This document shows, piece after piece, positions 14,149 to 26,101 of a DNA stretch of 64,000 nucleotides. The translations under genes and the position numbers were made by a program. Origin of the DNA: Deinococcus depolymerans (GTDB taxonomy: Bacteria; Deinococcota; Deinococci; Deinococcales; Deinococcaceae); contig NZ_BAAADB010000007.1 in NCBI RefSeq assembly GCF_039522025.1, positions 57,473 through 121,472 on the forward strand, written 5' to 3'. The notes under the pieces were generated by a model. It ran no database searches, had not been told where the DNA came from, and saw nothing but the letters and a program-made list of their open reading frames with translations. Within the stretch, counting starts at the first letter, position 1. Each line of letters begins with the position of its first letter.

Positions 14149-14183
14149 CGCCGCCCCCCCACGGGTCGTGGGTCGGGGCGGCG
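14149..14183 (-). terminator. Hairpin between the binding-protein and permease genes
   Basis: Strong GC stem (CGCCGCCCC...CACG with CGTG...GGGGCGGCG) and 3-nt loop, just after the binding-protein stop. Partial termination here would give the usual excess of binding protein over permease. Confidence 0.5.
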
Positions 14184-14203
14184 GTCAGGTGCCGGGCTTC
14201 AGG

Positions 14204-15199
14204 TCAGAGCAGGCCGGCGTCGCGCAGCAGTTTCTGCGCCTTGTCGATGTTCTTGGGCAGCACGGTGGGGTCGATGCGGGGGCTGCGTTTGCTCACGTCG
14301 CTGTAGGGCAGCATGGTGGTGGGCTGCAGGATGTTCCCGATCACCGGGTACTCGAAGTTGACGCTCAGGAAGAAGGTCTGGGCGTCCTTGGCGACCAGGG
14401 CGCTCAGGAACCGGGCGGCGCTGGCACCGTTCTTGCTGGTCTTCAGGATGGCGGCGCCGGTGGCGTTGCCCAGGTTGCCGATGTCGCCGTTCTTGAAGAA
14501 GTACGTGTCGATGGGGTAGCTCAGGCGGTTCACGCGCTGGATGTAGTAGTGGTTGGTGAGCGCCACGTCGATCTCACCGGCGCGCATGGCCTCGAGCATG
14601 CCCACGTTGCTGGTCTTGTAGTCCTTGGGTTGCAGGGCCTTCATGCCCTCGATCCACTGGCGGGTGGTGGCCTCGCCGTACTTGCTGATCATGGCGGCCA
14701 GGAAGTCCTGGAAGCTGGGGTAGCTGACGGTCCAGCCGATGCGGCCCTTGAGGCTGGTCATCTTGGGCAGGTCCAGGATGGAGTCGGGCAGCTGTTCGGG
14801 TTTGATCTTGCCCGTGTTGTACGCCAGGGTGCGGAAGCGGACGGTGGTGGGCAGCCAGGTGCGGTCGTCGGGCAGGTAGTCGCTGCTGACGTTGCGGGTC
14901 AGGGCGGCGCCCAGTTTGCTGAAGCGGCCCTCGGCGGCCAGTTCGCCGAGTGCGCCGACCGAGTTGCCCCAGTAGACGTCGGCGGGGCTCTTGCTGCCTT
15001 CCTCGCGCAGGGCGGCGACGAGCTGGGCGTCGGTGCCGTAGCGGACGTTGACCTTGATGCCGGTCTGCTTCTCGAACTGCTGCACGACCGGGTCCACGAA
15101 GGTCTTGGCGCGGCCGGAGTACACGGTCAGGGTCTTGGTCTGCGCGAGGCTGGTGCTGGCGAGCAGCAGGGCGGTGACGGTGAGGAGGGTACGCTTCAT
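14204..15199 (-). CDS. fbpA: Fe(III) ABC transporter substrate-binding protein
   Basis: 331 residues with a signal peptide (MKRTLLTVTALLLASTSLAQ). The mature start TLTVYSGRAKTFVDPVVQQF and later VRYGTDAQLVAAL and paired tyrosines (NHYYIQ) match the FbpA/FutA ferric-ion-binding family. It captures iron outside the membrane and hands it to the permease. Start ATG 15199 is preceded by TAGGAT with a 7-nt gap (leaderless type). First gene of the import system. Confidence 0.92.
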   Translation of the reverse strand: MKRTLLTVTALLLASTSLAQTKTLTVYSGRAKTFVDPVVQQFEKQTGIKVNVRYGTDAQLVAALREEGSKSPADVYWGNSVGALGELAAEGRFSKLGAALTRNVSSDYLPDDRTWLPTTVRFRTLAYNTGKIKPEQLPDSILDLPKMTSLKGRIGWTVSYPSFQDFLAAMISKYGEATTRQWIEGMKALQPKDYKTSNVGMLEAMRAGEIDVALTNHYYIQRVNRLSYPIDTYFFKNGDIGNLGNATGAAILKTSKNGASAARFLSALVAKDAQTFFLSVNFEYPVIGNILQPTTMLPYSDVSKRSPRIDPTVLPKNIDKAQKLLRDAGLL

Positions 15200-15206
15200 G
15201 TCCGTA

Positions 15207-15237
15207 ATCCTAAGTAACCGGGTCGGATTAATAAGGT
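15207..15237 (-). promoter_or_regulatory. fbpA promoter with imperfect inverted repeat
   Basis: -10 TAGGAT (15212-15207) lies 7 nt before the ATG. It overlaps an AT-rich imperfect inverted repeat on the plus strand, CCTAAGTAA (15209-15217) and TTAATAAGG (15228-15236), matching at 7 of 9 positions. This is a plausible metal-repressor (DtxR/Fur-like) operator, by position only. Confidence 0.4.
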
Positions 15238-15269
15238 ACAAACGTCCCAGTCTCCCCCCCACCGCCCCT

Positions 15270-16289
15270 TCAGCGTTCCTCGAGTGCCAGCGTCACCAGC
15301 CGCGTCACCAGCTCGCTGTAGCCCAGTCCCGCCGCCTCGAACAGCTTCGGGTACATGCTGGTCGTCGTGAAGCCCGGCATGGTGTTCACCTCGTTCAGCA
15401 GCAGTTCACCCGTCTCCTCGACATAGAAGAAGTCCACGCGGGCCAGCCCGGCGCAGTCCAGCGCCCGGAAGGCCGTCAGCGCCACCGACCGCACCCGCTC
15501 CGCGACCTCCGGCGGCAGCGGCGCCGGGATGTGCATGGTCGCGCGGCCCTCGGTGTACTTCGTCTCGTAATCGTAGAAATCCGCGGCAAAGCGCAGTTCC
15601 CCCACCGGACTGGCAATGGGCGCGTCGTTGCCCAGGATGCCCACCTCGACCTCGCGGGGCTTGTGGCTGGTCATGGCCTCCAGGATCACGCGGCGGTCCA
15701 GCCCGAACGCCAGGTTCAGCGCGGCGTCCAGTTCGTCCGGCGTGTTCACCTTGCTGATGCCCACGCTGGACCCCAGGTTCGCGGGTTTCACGAACAGCGG
15801 GAAGCCCAGTCCCGCCGCGCGGTCACGCACCGCGTCCGGCTGCTGCTGCCACTCGCGCCGCACGGCCAGCCGCCACGCCACCTGCGGAATCCCGGCCGAT
15901 TCCAGCACCTGCTTGGTCATGACCTTGTCCATGCTGACCGCCGACCCCAGCACGCCGCTGCCCACGAAGGGAATCCCGGCCAGGGTCAGCAGGCCCTGCA
16001 CGGTGCCGTCCTCGCCCATCGGGCCGTGCAGCAGCGGGAACACCGCGTCGTAGCCCTCGGCGCTCGCCACGCGGTGCAGCACGAGGTCCCCGCCGGTGGC
16101 GGCCTCGCCGCTGTCCAGGGCGCGCTGCGTCTCGGTGGGCGGCAGCCAGCGCCCCTGCTTGCTGATCACCACGGGTGTCACGTCGAACTGATCCTTGGGC
16201 AGGGCGTTCAGGACGCTCCGGGCACTCATGAGACTGACTTCGTGTTCACCGGACTGGCCCCCGGCCAGCAGCAGAATGCGCTTCTTCAC
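15270..16289 (-). CDS. ddl: D-alanine--D-alanine ligase
   Basis: 339 residues. Makes the D-Ala-D-Ala dipeptide for peptidoglycan using ATP. Seen: [14 protein letters not shown] near the N-terminus, [38 protein letters not shown], and the C-terminal metal/ATP site [24 protein letters not shown] with TSMYPKL. Start taken as GTG 16289 ([11 protein letters not shown]), where the family begins and CATACT lies 7 nt upstream as a leaderless-type -10. It is followed 70 bp later by the fbpA promoter. Confidence 0.95.
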   Translation of the reverse strand: MKKRILLLAGGQSGEHEVSLMSARSVLNALPKDQFDVTPVVISKQGRWLPPTETQRALDSGEAATGGDLVLHRVASAEGYDAVFPLLHGPMGEDGTVQGLLTLAGIPFVGSGVLGSAVSMDKVMTKQVLESAGIPQVAWRLAVRREWQQQPDAVRDRAAGLGFPLFVKPANLGSSVGISKVNTPDELDAALNLAFGLDRRVILEAMTSHKPREVEVGILGNDAPIASPVGELRFAADFYDYETKYTEGRATMHIPAPLPPEVAERVRSVALTAFRALDCAGLARVDFFYVEETGELLLNEVNTMPGFTTTSMYPKLFEAAGLGYSELVTRLVTLALEER

Positions 16290-16359
16290 GCGGCGCAGTA
16301 TGCCACGGCCCCGCCGGGACGCCCGGAGACCACCGCCCGCGGGTCGCCACGACAGCCTG

Positions 16360-16498
16360 TCATACGGACTGCCGTTTGTTTCGTTCACAGATCGGAACAC
16401 CACTGATCTGTCAACTCCACGTCCGGAACCCGGTTGTCTCCCACTCGCTTCGCTCGGATTGAACGGCTTTGTAAGCCATTCAATCGGAGTCCGTCTCA
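16360..16498. repeat. MITE-like repeat, copy 2 (reverse orientation, short form)
   Basis: 139 bp between ddl and the peptide-binding-protein gene. Flanked by TCA on both sides; right inner end CCGTC instead of CCGTA. It lacks the central CTGCGGCGCAG block. Its right TCA is also the left flank of copy 3, which lies in opposite orientation. Confidence 0.88.
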
Positions 16499-16635
16499 TA
16501 CGCACCCCGCTGGAACGGGCTCCTGAAAACCGTTCCCTCCCGGCGGACACGCCTCGGAGCAGGGCGGGTTCCGGACGCAAAACTGGCAACCCGGCGGTGT
16601 TGCGGATCGTCAACGAAACAGACGGAATCCGTATC
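16496..16635. repeat. MITE-like repeat, copy 3 (forward orientation, degenerate)
   Basis: 140 bp joined tail-to-tail to copy 2. Left flank TCA, right flank TCG. Arm sequences are clearly related but more diverged than in the other copies (for example GACGCAAAACTGGCAACC where others have GACGTGGAGTTGACGACC), suggesting an older insertion. Confidence 0.8.
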
Positions 16636-16830
16636 GTACGGCAGGAAAAACCGGGCTCGAAGCTGCCGAACGCCAGGATGCCCGTCCAGCGGGACGGGAA
16701 GCACGACATCCTCACACCACACACCGTTCCCCTGAGATATGATGCCCCGCGATAACCCCCAGACAGCCCCGGCACGAGTTCAGCAGACGCTTGACCCGTG
16801 CCCTCTGTCGAACCATACCCAGGAGTTCGA

Positions 16831-18552
<1,722 letters not shown>

Positions 18553-18586
18553 GGACCGCCGGGATTCCGAGCTTCACACAACCCGG

Positions 18587-18633
18587 GCAGTGAGGGCGGG
18601 GCCGCCCTGAACAGGTGGCCCCGCCCTCACTGC
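18587..18633 (+). terminator. Terminator after the peptide-binding-protein gene
   Basis: Perfect 17-bp inverted repeat (18587-18603 with 18617-18633) and 13-nt loop, 35 bases past the stop. Confidence 0.8.
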
Positions 18634-18830
18634 TGCACGCCGTTGGGCACGCCCGGTTCCCCTGAGCGGGACATCAGCCCGCTTGACTTTGCGTCCGGGG
18701 TCTGTTTTCGTCTAGGCTGAACGATGGCCTGCATTCCAGTCCATACAACCCGTCAGTCCACATCCTGAGCTTCTCTCCCTCCACCGACTGCGCCGCAGTC
18801 CACCGTGGAGGCTTTCCCTCCGAGGCCCAC

Positions 18831-19853
18831 ATGCTTAATTTCATCGTGCGGCGACTCATCCAGATTCCCGTGGTGATGCTCGTCCTTTCCCTGATGATCG
18901 TCGGCATCACGCAGCTGCTCACGCCCGAGCAGCGCGCCGCGCCGTACATCCGCAGCGAGCAGCAGGCTGCCCGACTGGAACAGATCATCGAACAGCGCGG
19001 CCTGCGCGACCCCTTCCCGGTCCAGTACGGCCGCTGGCTGTCCGCCACCCTGAAAGGCGACCTGGGTTACTCCAAGGCCAGCAGTCAGGACGTGATCACG
19101 ACCATCCAGGAGCGCCTGCCGCGCACCCTCGAACTGACCTTCGTGACCGCCATCCCGATCCTGCTGCTGAGCATCTGGCTGGGCACCCTCAGCGCCCTGC
19201 ACAAGGACAAGCTGATCGACCAGATCCTGCGCGTCTTCGTGGTGCTCGGCTACAGTCTGCCCAGCTTCGTGGTGGGCATCCTGCTGCTGGCCGTGTTCTA
19301 CGCCTACCTGGGCTGGCTGCCCGGGGCCGGGCAGGTCAGCGTGCTGAACACCTTCGCGCTGGGGGAACTGCAGCGTTACACCGGCCTGCTGACCGTCGAC
19401 GCCGCCCTGAACGGCCGCTGGGACATCGCCTGGGACGCCCTGCAACACCTGATCCTGCCCGCCATGACCCTGCTGATCGTCCTGAGCGCCAGCATCATCA
19501 AGGTCATGCGCAACAACATGCTCGAGGCGCTCACCAGCGACTACGTGCGCACCGCCCGCGCCAAGGGCCTGTCCAGCCGCGTGGTGAACAACAAGCACGC
19601 CCGCCGCAACGCCCTGCTGAGCATCGTGACGCTGGGCGGCTTCCTGATCATCGGCCTGCTGAGCGGCTCGCTGATCACCGAGACGATCTTCGCGTACCCC
19701 GGCGTGGGCCAGTGGGTCGTGCAGGCCGCCGTGGGCGTGGACCTCGCGGCCGTGCTGGGCTTCGCCATGCTGACCGCCGTGATCGTGGTCGTCGTGAGCA
19801 CCATCGTGGACATCCTGTACGGCGTGATCGACCCCCGCGTGAGGTTCGACTGA
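18831..19853 (+). CDS. Peptide ABC transporter permease, DppB type
   Basis: 340 residues, six membrane segments, N-terminal [20 protein letters not shown] typical of DppB/OppB, and an EAA-type loop ([28 protein letters not shown]). It forms the channel with the following DppC-type protein. GAGG lies six bases before ATG 18831. Upstream, TTGACT (18683) and TAGGCT (18713) suggest a promoter, though their 24-bp spacing is not canonical. Confidence 0.93.
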   Translation: MLNFIVRRLIQIPVVMLVLSLMIVGITQLLTPEQRAAPYIRSEQQAARLEQIIEQRGLRDPFPVQYGRWLSATLKGDLGYSKASSQDVITTIQERLPRTLELTFVTAIPILLLSIWLGTLSALHKDKLIDQILRVFVVLGYSLPSFVVGILLLAVFYAYLGWLPGAGQVSVLNTFALGELQRYTGLLTVDAALNGRWDIAWDALQHLILPAMTLLIVLSASIIKVMRNNMLEALTSDYVRTARAKGLSSRVVNNKHARRNALLSIVTLGGFLIIGLLSGSLITETIFAYPGVGQWVVQAAVGVDLAAVLGFAMLTAVIVVVVSTIVDILYGVIDPRVRFD

Positions 19854-19896
19854 TGCCCGCCCAGCCCCACACCCACGCCATCCGGAGGGACCCCCG

Positions 19897-20916
<1,020 letters not shown>

Positions 20917-20938
20917 GGCGCACCACACCCGAGATCCA

Positions 20939-20982
20939 CAGGAGCGTCCCCCACCTGCACAGCGCGGTGGGGGACGCTCCTG
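20939..20982 (+). terminator. Terminator after the DppC-type gene
   Basis: Perfect 16-bp stem (20939-20954 with 20967-20982), 12-nt loop. It abuts MITE copy 4 directly. Confidence 0.75.
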
Positions 20983-21121
20983 TCATACGGACTCCGATTG
21001 AATGGCTTATAAAGCCATTCAATCCGAGCGGATGCGAGTAGGAGAGAAACGGGTTCCGGACGTGGAGTTGACGACCCGGTGCCGTTCCGGGTTGTCAACG
21101 AAACAAACGGAGTCCGTATCA
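20983..21121. repeat. MITE-like repeat, copy 4 (forward, short form)
   Basis: 139 bp flanked by TCA (20983-20985 and 21119-21121). Left arm hairpin ATTGAATGGC / GCCATTCAAT, right arm GTTGACGACCCGG / CCGGGTTGTCAAC. Followed in direct tandem by copy 5, which shares the TCA. Confidence 0.92.
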
Positions 21122-21240
21122 TACGGACTCCGATTGAACGGGCGGCAAAGCCCGCTGGGTCCGAGCGGCTGCGACTCGGAGAGCTGCGCCGCAGAGAAGG
21201 AGAGAAACGCCCCTCCGGACGTGGCGCTGGCGACCGGGCT
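21119..21240. repeat. MITE-like repeat, copy 5 (forward, 3'-truncated)
   Basis: Begins with the TCA of copy 4 and runs through the left arm and central CTGCGCCGCAG block, but ends after GACGTGGCGCTGGCGACC. The right arm is missing. It stops two bases before the stop codon of the convergent membrane gene at 21243. Confidence 0.85.
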
Positions 21241-21242
21241 GA

Positions 21243-21686
21243 TCAGGCCGCCGGGGCCCGCAGCCAGCCGGGCAGCTGCCACCACACCAGCGCGTGCGCC
21301 ACGAGCGCCACGCCCCACAGTGGCAGCAGGGCCGCGCCGGACCCCAGGAACGCGCAGCCGATCAGGAACGGCACGCCGGGCGCGGTGGCTGCCTGAATCG
21401 CGCCGGTCAGGGCCGCCTGGGGCGCACTCAGGTCCGGGTCCCGCGCCGAGCGGCGCGCCAGGTACGCCGCCACGCCCGCCAGGACGGCGGCCAGCAGGAC
21501 CGCTCCCAGCACCCCGTTCAGGCCACCCGGGGAGAGGGGGCGCAGCGCGGCCAGCAGCAGGCCCAGCGGCAGTCCCGGCACGGCCAGGGCCGCCAGGGCC
21601 AGCAGGTACGCGCGGCGGCAGGCGCGCAGCAGGCCCGCGCGGTCACCGCCGCGCAGGTCGCGGGTCAGGGAATCCAGCGCGCCCAC
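21243..21686 (-). CDS. Small membrane protein downstream of ygfZ
   Basis: 147 residues with four or five hydrophobic Ala/Leu-rich segments (about 25-50, 55-75, 90-112, 115-135). No family recognised. Its GTG start directly follows the TGA of ygfZ (TGA-GTG, no gap), so the two are translationally coupled. Its stop lies at the decayed end of MITE copy 5. Confidence 0.7.
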   Translation of the reverse strand: MGALDSLTRDLRGGDRAGLLRACRRAYLLALAALAVPGLPLGLLLAALRPLSPGGLNGVLGAVLLAAVLAGVAAYLARRSARDPDLSAPQAALTGAIQAATAPGVPFLIGCAFLGSGAALLPLWGVALVAHALVWWQLPGWLRAPAA

Positions 21687-22562
21687 TCAGGTCACCGGGG
21701 CGGCCAGCACGACCCGGGCAGGCACGCCGCCCACCAGGACGTCCGCACCGTCCACCAGTTCCCTGCGAAGCCGCGCCACGCTGCCCCCCGCCGCGTACAG
21801 GCCCGCCTGCCCAACGACCTTCCCGTCCGCGGTCACCTCGGCCCCGGCCGGCCACGCCCGCTCCCCGCTCAGCCGCGCGAGGTGATGCCGGGCATTCCCG
21901 CGCGCCTCCAGCCGCGCCATGATCTCCTGGCCCACGTAACAGCCCTTGCGGTAACTGATGGCGGGCAGTGGGCCACCCACGTCCAGGCCGATCTCGGGCG
22001 GCAGGGTGCCGGTCAGGGCGTCCCGGATCACGTCCGGAATGCCGGCACGCACGCGCGCGGCGTCCAGGTCCGCCAGCGGCACCTCCGGGCCGGTCAGGGC
22101 CGGGAGGACCGCCGCCTCGTGCCGCGCGAGGTAATGCAGGTCCACGCCCGCCGTGCCCGTGCGGTTCACGCGGCCTCCCAGGACCGCCCCGCCGCCCAGC
22201 TCGAAGGTCTGCGCCGCGCCGCCCGACACGTCCCAGCCGGGCAGCGTCCCCTCGTGCCAGACGTGCACGGTCCGCAGCTCCTCACTGACGTCCTGGATCT
22301 CGACCTGGTCGAAGATCACGTAGCGTTTCAGGCGGGCCTCCAGTGCCGGGGCCTGCCCGGCGTCCAGGTGCAGGTACACGTCGTCGGCGCGGCGGTACGC
22401 GCGGGCGAACTGCTCGATCTGCCCGCGCACGTTCAGGAACGCGCAGGCGACCACGCCCGGCGTCGGCGCGCCCCGCAGGTCGTTGGTCATCTGCCCATGC
22501 ACGAAATCAACGCGGTCCGCGCCGGTCACGCGCAGGCTGCTGGAAGGAATCCGGGTCCACAT
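21687..22562 (-). CDS. ygfZ: Folate-binding protein YgfZ
   Basis: 291 residues. YgfZ-type proteins are GcvT-related tetrahydrofolate-binding factors that help maintain certain Fe-S enzymes. The diagnostic K-G-C-Y-x-G-Q-E motif is present as [14 protein letters not shown] (about residue 205), and [12 protein letters not shown] lies near the N-terminus. Leaderless-type promoter: TACGCT ends 7 nt before ATG 22562. Operon with the membrane gene at 21243. Confidence 0.93.
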   Translation of the reverse strand: MWTRIPSSSLRVTGADRVDFVHGQMTNDLRGAPTPGVVACAFLNVRGQIEQFARAYRRADDVYLHLDAGQAPALEARLKRYVIFDQVEIQDVSEELRTVHVWHEGTLPGWDVSGGAAQTFELGGGAVLGGRVNRTGTAGVDLHYLARHEAAVLPALTGPEVPLADLDAARVRAGIPDVIRDALTGTLPPEIGLDVGGPLPAISYRKGCYVGQEIMARLEARGNARHHLARLSGERAWPAGAEVTADGKVVGQAGLYAAGGSVARLRRELVDGADVLVGGVPARVVLAAPVT

Positions 22563-22569
22563 GCCGCCC

Positions 22570-22575
22570 AGCGTA
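22570..22575 (-). promoter_or_regulatory. Leaderless -10 box of ygfZ
   Basis: TACGCT on the minus strand with a 7-nt gap to the ATG at 22562. Confidence 0.6.
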
Positions 22576-22628
22576 CGGGAAAGCCGGGTGGGCGTGTGGA
22601 ACGCGGGTCGCCAAGCGGCGCGGGCCGG

Positions 22629-22828
22629 TCATGCGGACCCGGAGAGCTGCGCCGCGGAGTGGGAGCCCAGAGGCCTGCCGGGCGTGGCGCGGACAACCCG
22701 GAAGTTCACCGGATTGCCAGCTCCACGTCCGGAGGGGCGTTTTTCTCCTGCTCTGCGGAGCAGCTCTTCGAGTCGCATCCGCTCGGATTGAACGGGCTTT
22801 GCAGCCCATTCAATCGGAGTCCGTATCA
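22629..22828. repeat. MITE-like repeat, copy 6 (composite of two fragments)
   Basis: 22629-22690 is an internally deleted forward fragment (TCATGCGGACCC, the block AGAGCTGCGCCGCGGAG, then GGGCGTGGCG). It is fused to a reverse-orientation copy (22691-22828) that has lost its first 20-25 bases. The right end CGGAGTCCGTA is followed by TCA 22826-22828, which is the reverse complement of the hemA stop codon. Confidence 0.85.
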
Positions 22829-23923
22829 GTCGCTGGCGAGGGCCAGGTCACGCTGACGCTGCCGGGCCTGACGGGTCAGGTGCCAGCGGCTCAGGTCGGC
22901 GGCGGCGTCGCGGACGATGGCGTTCGCCTGCGGCAGCGCGGCGCGGCGGCTGTCCATGTTGCGGGCGACGATGCCGGTCAGGTCGTCGAGGTTGTGCAGG
23001 TGCGCGCCGGGCACGCCCGCGATGTCCGGGTCGAGGATGCGCGGCACGCTGATGTCGATCAGGAACATCGGGCGGCCCGGACGCTGCCGCAGGGCCTCGG
23101 CGACACCCTCGCCGTGCAGGACGTAGTGGGGGGCGCCGCTGCTGGCGATCAGCACGTCCGCCTCGGGCAGGACCTCGTGCAGGTACTCGGCGGCGCAGGG
23201 GCGGCCCCCGAGTTTCTCGGCGAGGTGCCGGGCGCGTTCCACGGTGCGGTTGACGACGATGATGTCCTCGACCCCGGCGGCGCGCAGGTGCGTGAGGGTC
23301 AGTTCTGCCGTCTCCCCCGCCCCGATGATCAGGGCGGTCCGTCCGGCGAGGCCGCCGAGCGCGGCCTGCGCGAGTTCCACGGCGGCGCTGGAGACCGACA
23401 CGACGTGATCGCTCATGCCGGTCTCGAAGCGCACGCGTTTCCCGGCAGCCAGGGCGCCCTGCGCGACCTTGTTCAGCAGCGTGCCGGTCAGGCCGCGTTC
23501 GCGGGCGTCCATCCAGGCGCGTTTGACCTGACCCTGGATCTGCGTCTCGCCGATCACGAGGCTGTCGAGGCCCGCCGCGACGCGGTACAGGTGCGTGACG
23601 GCCGCCTCGCCCTGGTGGAAGTACAGGTGCCCGCCCAGCGCGTGCCCCCAGGCGCCCTCGAAGGCGGCGAGGGGGTCGCCGGTCAGGCCCGCCATGTAGA
23701 CCTCGGTGCGGTTGCAGGTGGACAGCAGCATGACCTCCTGCGCGTGGCGGGCGAGGTGGTCCAGCAGCGCGCCTTCCTCGCCGGCGCGGACGGCGGCGCG
23801 TTCGCGGACCTCGACGGGCGCGGTCTGGTGGTTCAGGCCGACGACCGCCACGTCGAGCGTGCCGGGTGCGGGGGCGCCACTCACGGCGAGGAACGCGCGG
23901 GCGGTGGGGCAGGCCAGGGTCAC
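22826..23923 (-). CDS. hemA: Glutamyl-tRNA reductase
   Basis: 365 residues. Reduces glutamyl-tRNA with NADPH to glutamate-1-semialdehyde, the first committed step of C5-pathway tetrapyrrole synthesis. Seen: [15 protein letters not shown], the catalytic-Cys motif [11 protein letters not shown] (Cys about residue 70), [10 protein letters not shown], and the Rossmann segment [12 protein letters not shown]. The GTG start overlaps the preceding sirC stop (GTGA), giving coupled expression. The stop TGA coincides with the target repeat of MITE copy 6. Confidence 0.96.
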   Translation of the reverse strand: MTLACPTARAFLAVSGAPAPGTLDVAVVGLNHQTAPVEVRERAAVRAGEEGALLDHLARHAQEVMLLSTCNRTEVYMAGLTGDPLAAFEGAWGHALGGHLYFHQGEAAVTHLYRVAAGLDSLVIGETQIQGQVKRAWMDARERGLTGTLLNKVAQGALAAGKRVRFETGMSDHVVSVSSAAVELAQAALGGLAGRTALIIGAGETAELTLTHLRAAGVEDIIVVNRTVERARHLAEKLGGRPCAAEYLHEVLPEADVLIASSGAPHYVLHGEGVAEALRQRPGRPMFLIDISVPRILDPDIAGVPGAHLHNLDDLTGIVARNMDSRRAALPQANAIVRDAAADLSRWHLTRQARQRQRDLALASD

Positions 23924-24555
23924 GCGCCGACCCCCATGGCGCGGCGGATCTCGTCGCGCAGCGTGCCGAGCGCGGAACTGCGCTGCGGTTCCGGGCAGGT
24001 CAGGGCCGCCTCGCGCCGGGCACTCCAGTCGTCCAGTTGCGTCTCGCTGGGCAGCAGGGCCGTGATGCGTTCCGCCAGCGCCTGCGAGAACATCGGCAGT
24101 TCACGGCCGGAACTGACCGCGACCTGCACGCCGGCCTGCGCGGCGGTGGCCGCGAAGCGCAGCGTGCCGCGCGTGGCGTCACTGGCGTCGTTGACGGGGA
24201 TGCCCAGGGCGCGGGCGTCCCCGACGACCTGCCCGTTCACGTCCGCGAGGCTGGTGGCGGCGACGGCCAGGGCCGCGCCGTTCAGGTCGCCGGGACGGTA
24301 CGGGCGGCGCTGCACCTGGACGGGCAGGGCCGCGAGGTCCGGGTGCAGGTCCGGCGCGATGACCTGGACCTGCGCGCCGCTGCCGAGCAGGGTGCGGGTG
24401 CGGCGCAGGGCCACCGGGCCGCCGCCGACCACGACAGTCCGGGCGCCGCGCAGGTCGAGGAAGGCAGGCAGCAGGCTCACAGGGGGCAGCATAGCGCGGG
24501 CCGGGCGGGGCAGCCGTCCCCGACCGATCGGTCGGGAAGGCGACTGGGACGTCAT
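23920..24555 (-). CDS. Precorrin-2 dehydrogenase / siroheme synthase N-domain
   Basis: 211 residues. The Rossmann segment [20 protein letters not shown], the [15 protein letters not shown] region and the short helical tail match the Met8p/CysG N-terminal family. That family oxidises precorrin-2 with NAD+ and may insert iron to make siroheme. The start is either ATG 24555 (10 bp after cobA-hemD) or ATG 24492 (just before [13 protein letters not shown]). The first fits operon spacing and would place an 18-bp palindrome inside the gene. Confidence 0.88.
   Translation of the reverse strand: MTSQSPSRPIGRGRLPRPARAMLPPVSLLPAFLDLRGARTVVVGGGPVALRRTRTLLGSGAQVQVIAPDLHPDLAALPVQVQRRPYRPGDLNGAALAVAATSLADVNGQVVGDARALGIPVNDASDATRGTLRFAATAAQAGVQVAVSSGRELPMFSQALAERITALLPSETQLDDWSARREAALTCPEPQRSSALGTLRDEIRRAMGVGA
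24519..24536. promoter_or_regulatory. 18-bp perfect palindrome, possible TetR-type operator
   Basis: CCCGACCGATCGGTCGGG, a perfect dyad of the GACCGnnCGGTC type often bound by TetR-family repressors. It lies between the cobA-hemD stop and the second possible start of the dehydrogenase. If translation starts at 24555 it is coding sequence; if at 24492 it is a 5' control site. Confidence 0.4.
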
Positions 24556-24565
24556 GGAACGTGCC

Positions 24566-26089
24566 TCAGCCGGTAACAGTCCTGGCCGACGCGACCGCCT
24601 GTTCGGCCGCGTCGGCCAGGGCGTCCAGGCTGGCGGTGCGGGCGACGGTGATGTCCGTGAAGCCCGCCTCGCGCGCCGCGTCGGCCGTCTGGGGGCCCAT
24701 GGCCGCCACCCGCAGGTCCGTGCCGACCAGCGCCGCGAGGTGCCGGGCCGCGCTGCCGGACGCCAGGGTCACGACCGCCGCGCCGCGCAGGCGGTCCATG
24801 GACAGGCTGTCGGGCCGGGCGGGTTCCGTGCGGTACAGCTCGGCGCGGTCGTAGGTCAGGCCGCGCGCCTCCAGGGCACGTTGCAGGTCGGCTTCCGCGA
24901 GTTGCGAGGTCAGGTGCAGCAGCGTCTCGCCGGGCGCGGCAGGCAGTTCGGCGCCCAGGTGGCGGGCGCCGGGCGTGGCGGGCACGAAGTCGGCGCGCAG
25001 GCCCACCGCTTCCAGGCTGCGGGCGGTGCTGGGGCCGACCGCGGCGAGTTTCACGCCGGCGAGGTGGCGGGTGTCCAGGCCCAGGGCGTGCAGGTGCCCG
25101 ATCAGGGTGGTCACCGCGTGGTTGCTGGTCAAGAGCAGCCAGCTCACGCCGCCCAGGTCGCGCAGGCGCCCGCGCAGCGCGTCGGGCTGCGCGGTGGGCG
25201 CGAATTCGATCAGCGGGACTTCCAGCACGCCCGCGCCGCGCGCACGCAGCAGGTCACCCAGACCGCTGGCACCGCCGCGCGTGCGGGTCACGGCGACCGT
25301 CTGCCCAGCCAGCGGACCGCCGAAGCCGGGGCGGGTGTCGAACCATTGCAGGCTGTCGCGCAGGCGCACGACCTCACCCACGACCGTGACGGCCGGGGCT
25401 TCCAGGCCAGCCTCGCGGACCACGTCGGCAATGGTGGCCAGGGTGCCGGTCACGGTCCGCTGGCGGGGCGTGCTGCCCCACTGGATGGTCGCGGCCGGCG
25501 TCTGCGGGTCGCGTCCGGCCGCGATCAGGTCGGCGGCGATCTGGTGCAGGTTGCGCACGCCCATCAGCAGGACCAGGGTGTCCACGCCGGACAGCCGCTC
25601 GTAGTGCGCGCCGCCCTCCTGGGTGTTGCCGGTCAGGACCGCGAAGGACCGGGCGACCTCGCGGTGCGTGACGGGAATCCCGGCGTAGGCGGGCGCGGCG
25701 ATGGCGCTGCTCACGCCGGGCACGATCTCGAACGGCACGCCGGCCAGGGCGCAGGCCTCGGCCTCCTCGCCGCCCCGCCCGAACACGAACACGTCGCCGC
25801 CCTTCAGCCGGGCGACGCGCTGCCCGCCGTTCGCCTGCGCCTGCTCCACGATCAGCGCGTTGATCTGCTCCTGGCTGATGTACTCGGAAAAGCCCTTCTT
25901 GCCCACGTAGATGGTGTGCGCGTCCGGCGCGTAGCGCAGCAGGTCCGGGTTGGCGAGGTAGTCGAACAGCACCACGTCCGCCTCCATGAGCGCCTTCATG
26001 CCGCGCACGGTCAGCAGACCCGGGTCGCCGGGGCCCGCCCCGATCAGGGACACGAAGGCGCGCGGGCTGGCAGAGGAAACGTCGGTCAT
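24566..26089 (-). CDS. cobA-hemD: Fused uroporphyrinogen-III C-methyltransferase / uroporphyrinogen-III synthase
   Basis: 507 residues. The first half (1-250) is a SAM-dependent uroporphyrinogen-III methyltransferase: [67 protein letters not shown]. The second half (from about 265, [22 protein letters not shown]) is a HemD-type uroporphyrinogen-III synthase. Together they make uroporphyrinogen III and convert it to precorrin-2, the substrate of the next gene. Such CobA-HemD fusions are known. TAGCCT 6 nt before ATG 26089 indicates a leaderless start. Confidence 0.95.
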   Translation of the reverse strand: MTDVSSASPRAFVSLIGAGPGDPGLLTVRGMKALMEADVVLFDYLANPDLLRYAPDAHTIYVGKKGFSEYISQEQINALIVEQAQANGGQRVARLKGGDVFVFGRGGEEAEACALAGVPFEIVPGVSSAIAAPAYAGIPVTHREVARSFAVLTGNTQEGGAHYERLSGVDTLVLLMGVRNLHQIAADLIAAGRDPQTPAATIQWGSTPRQRTVTGTLATIADVVREAGLEAPAVTVVGEVVRLRDSLQWFDTRPGFGGPLAGQTVAVTRTRGGASGLGDLLRARGAGVLEVPLIEFAPTAQPDALRGRLRDLGGVSWLLLTSNHAVTTLIGHLHALGLDTRHLAGVKLAAVGPSTARSLEAVGLRADFVPATPGARHLGAELPAAPGETLLHLTSQLAEADLQRALEARGLTYDRAELYRTEPARPDSLSMDRLRGAAVVTLASGSAARHLAALVGTDLRVAAMGPQTADAAREAGFTDITVARTASLDALADAAEQAVASARTVTG

Positions 26090-26095
26090 GCCTAC

Positions 26096-26101
26096 AGGCT
26101 A
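26096..26101 (-). promoter_or_regulatory. Leaderless -10 box of cobA-hemD
   Basis: TAGCCT on the minus strand, 6-nt gap to ATG 26089; probable start of the cobA-hemD / sirC / hemA transcript. Confidence 0.6.

Larger units (their letters stand above)
16290..16830. other. Intergenic region ddl / peptide-binding protein
   Basis: About 540 bases occupied by MITE copies 2 and 3 (16360-16635). Beyond them a possible -10 TATGAT (16738-16743) lies 88 bases before the peptide-binding-protein ATG, without a good -35. I see no gene. Confidence 0.6.

Noticed and set aside
18724..18768. 14-codon leader ORF before the DppB-type gene
   Set aside because: ATG 5 nt after TAGGCT is suggestive, but the peptide is short, composition is ordinary and the -35/-10 spacing is non-canonical.
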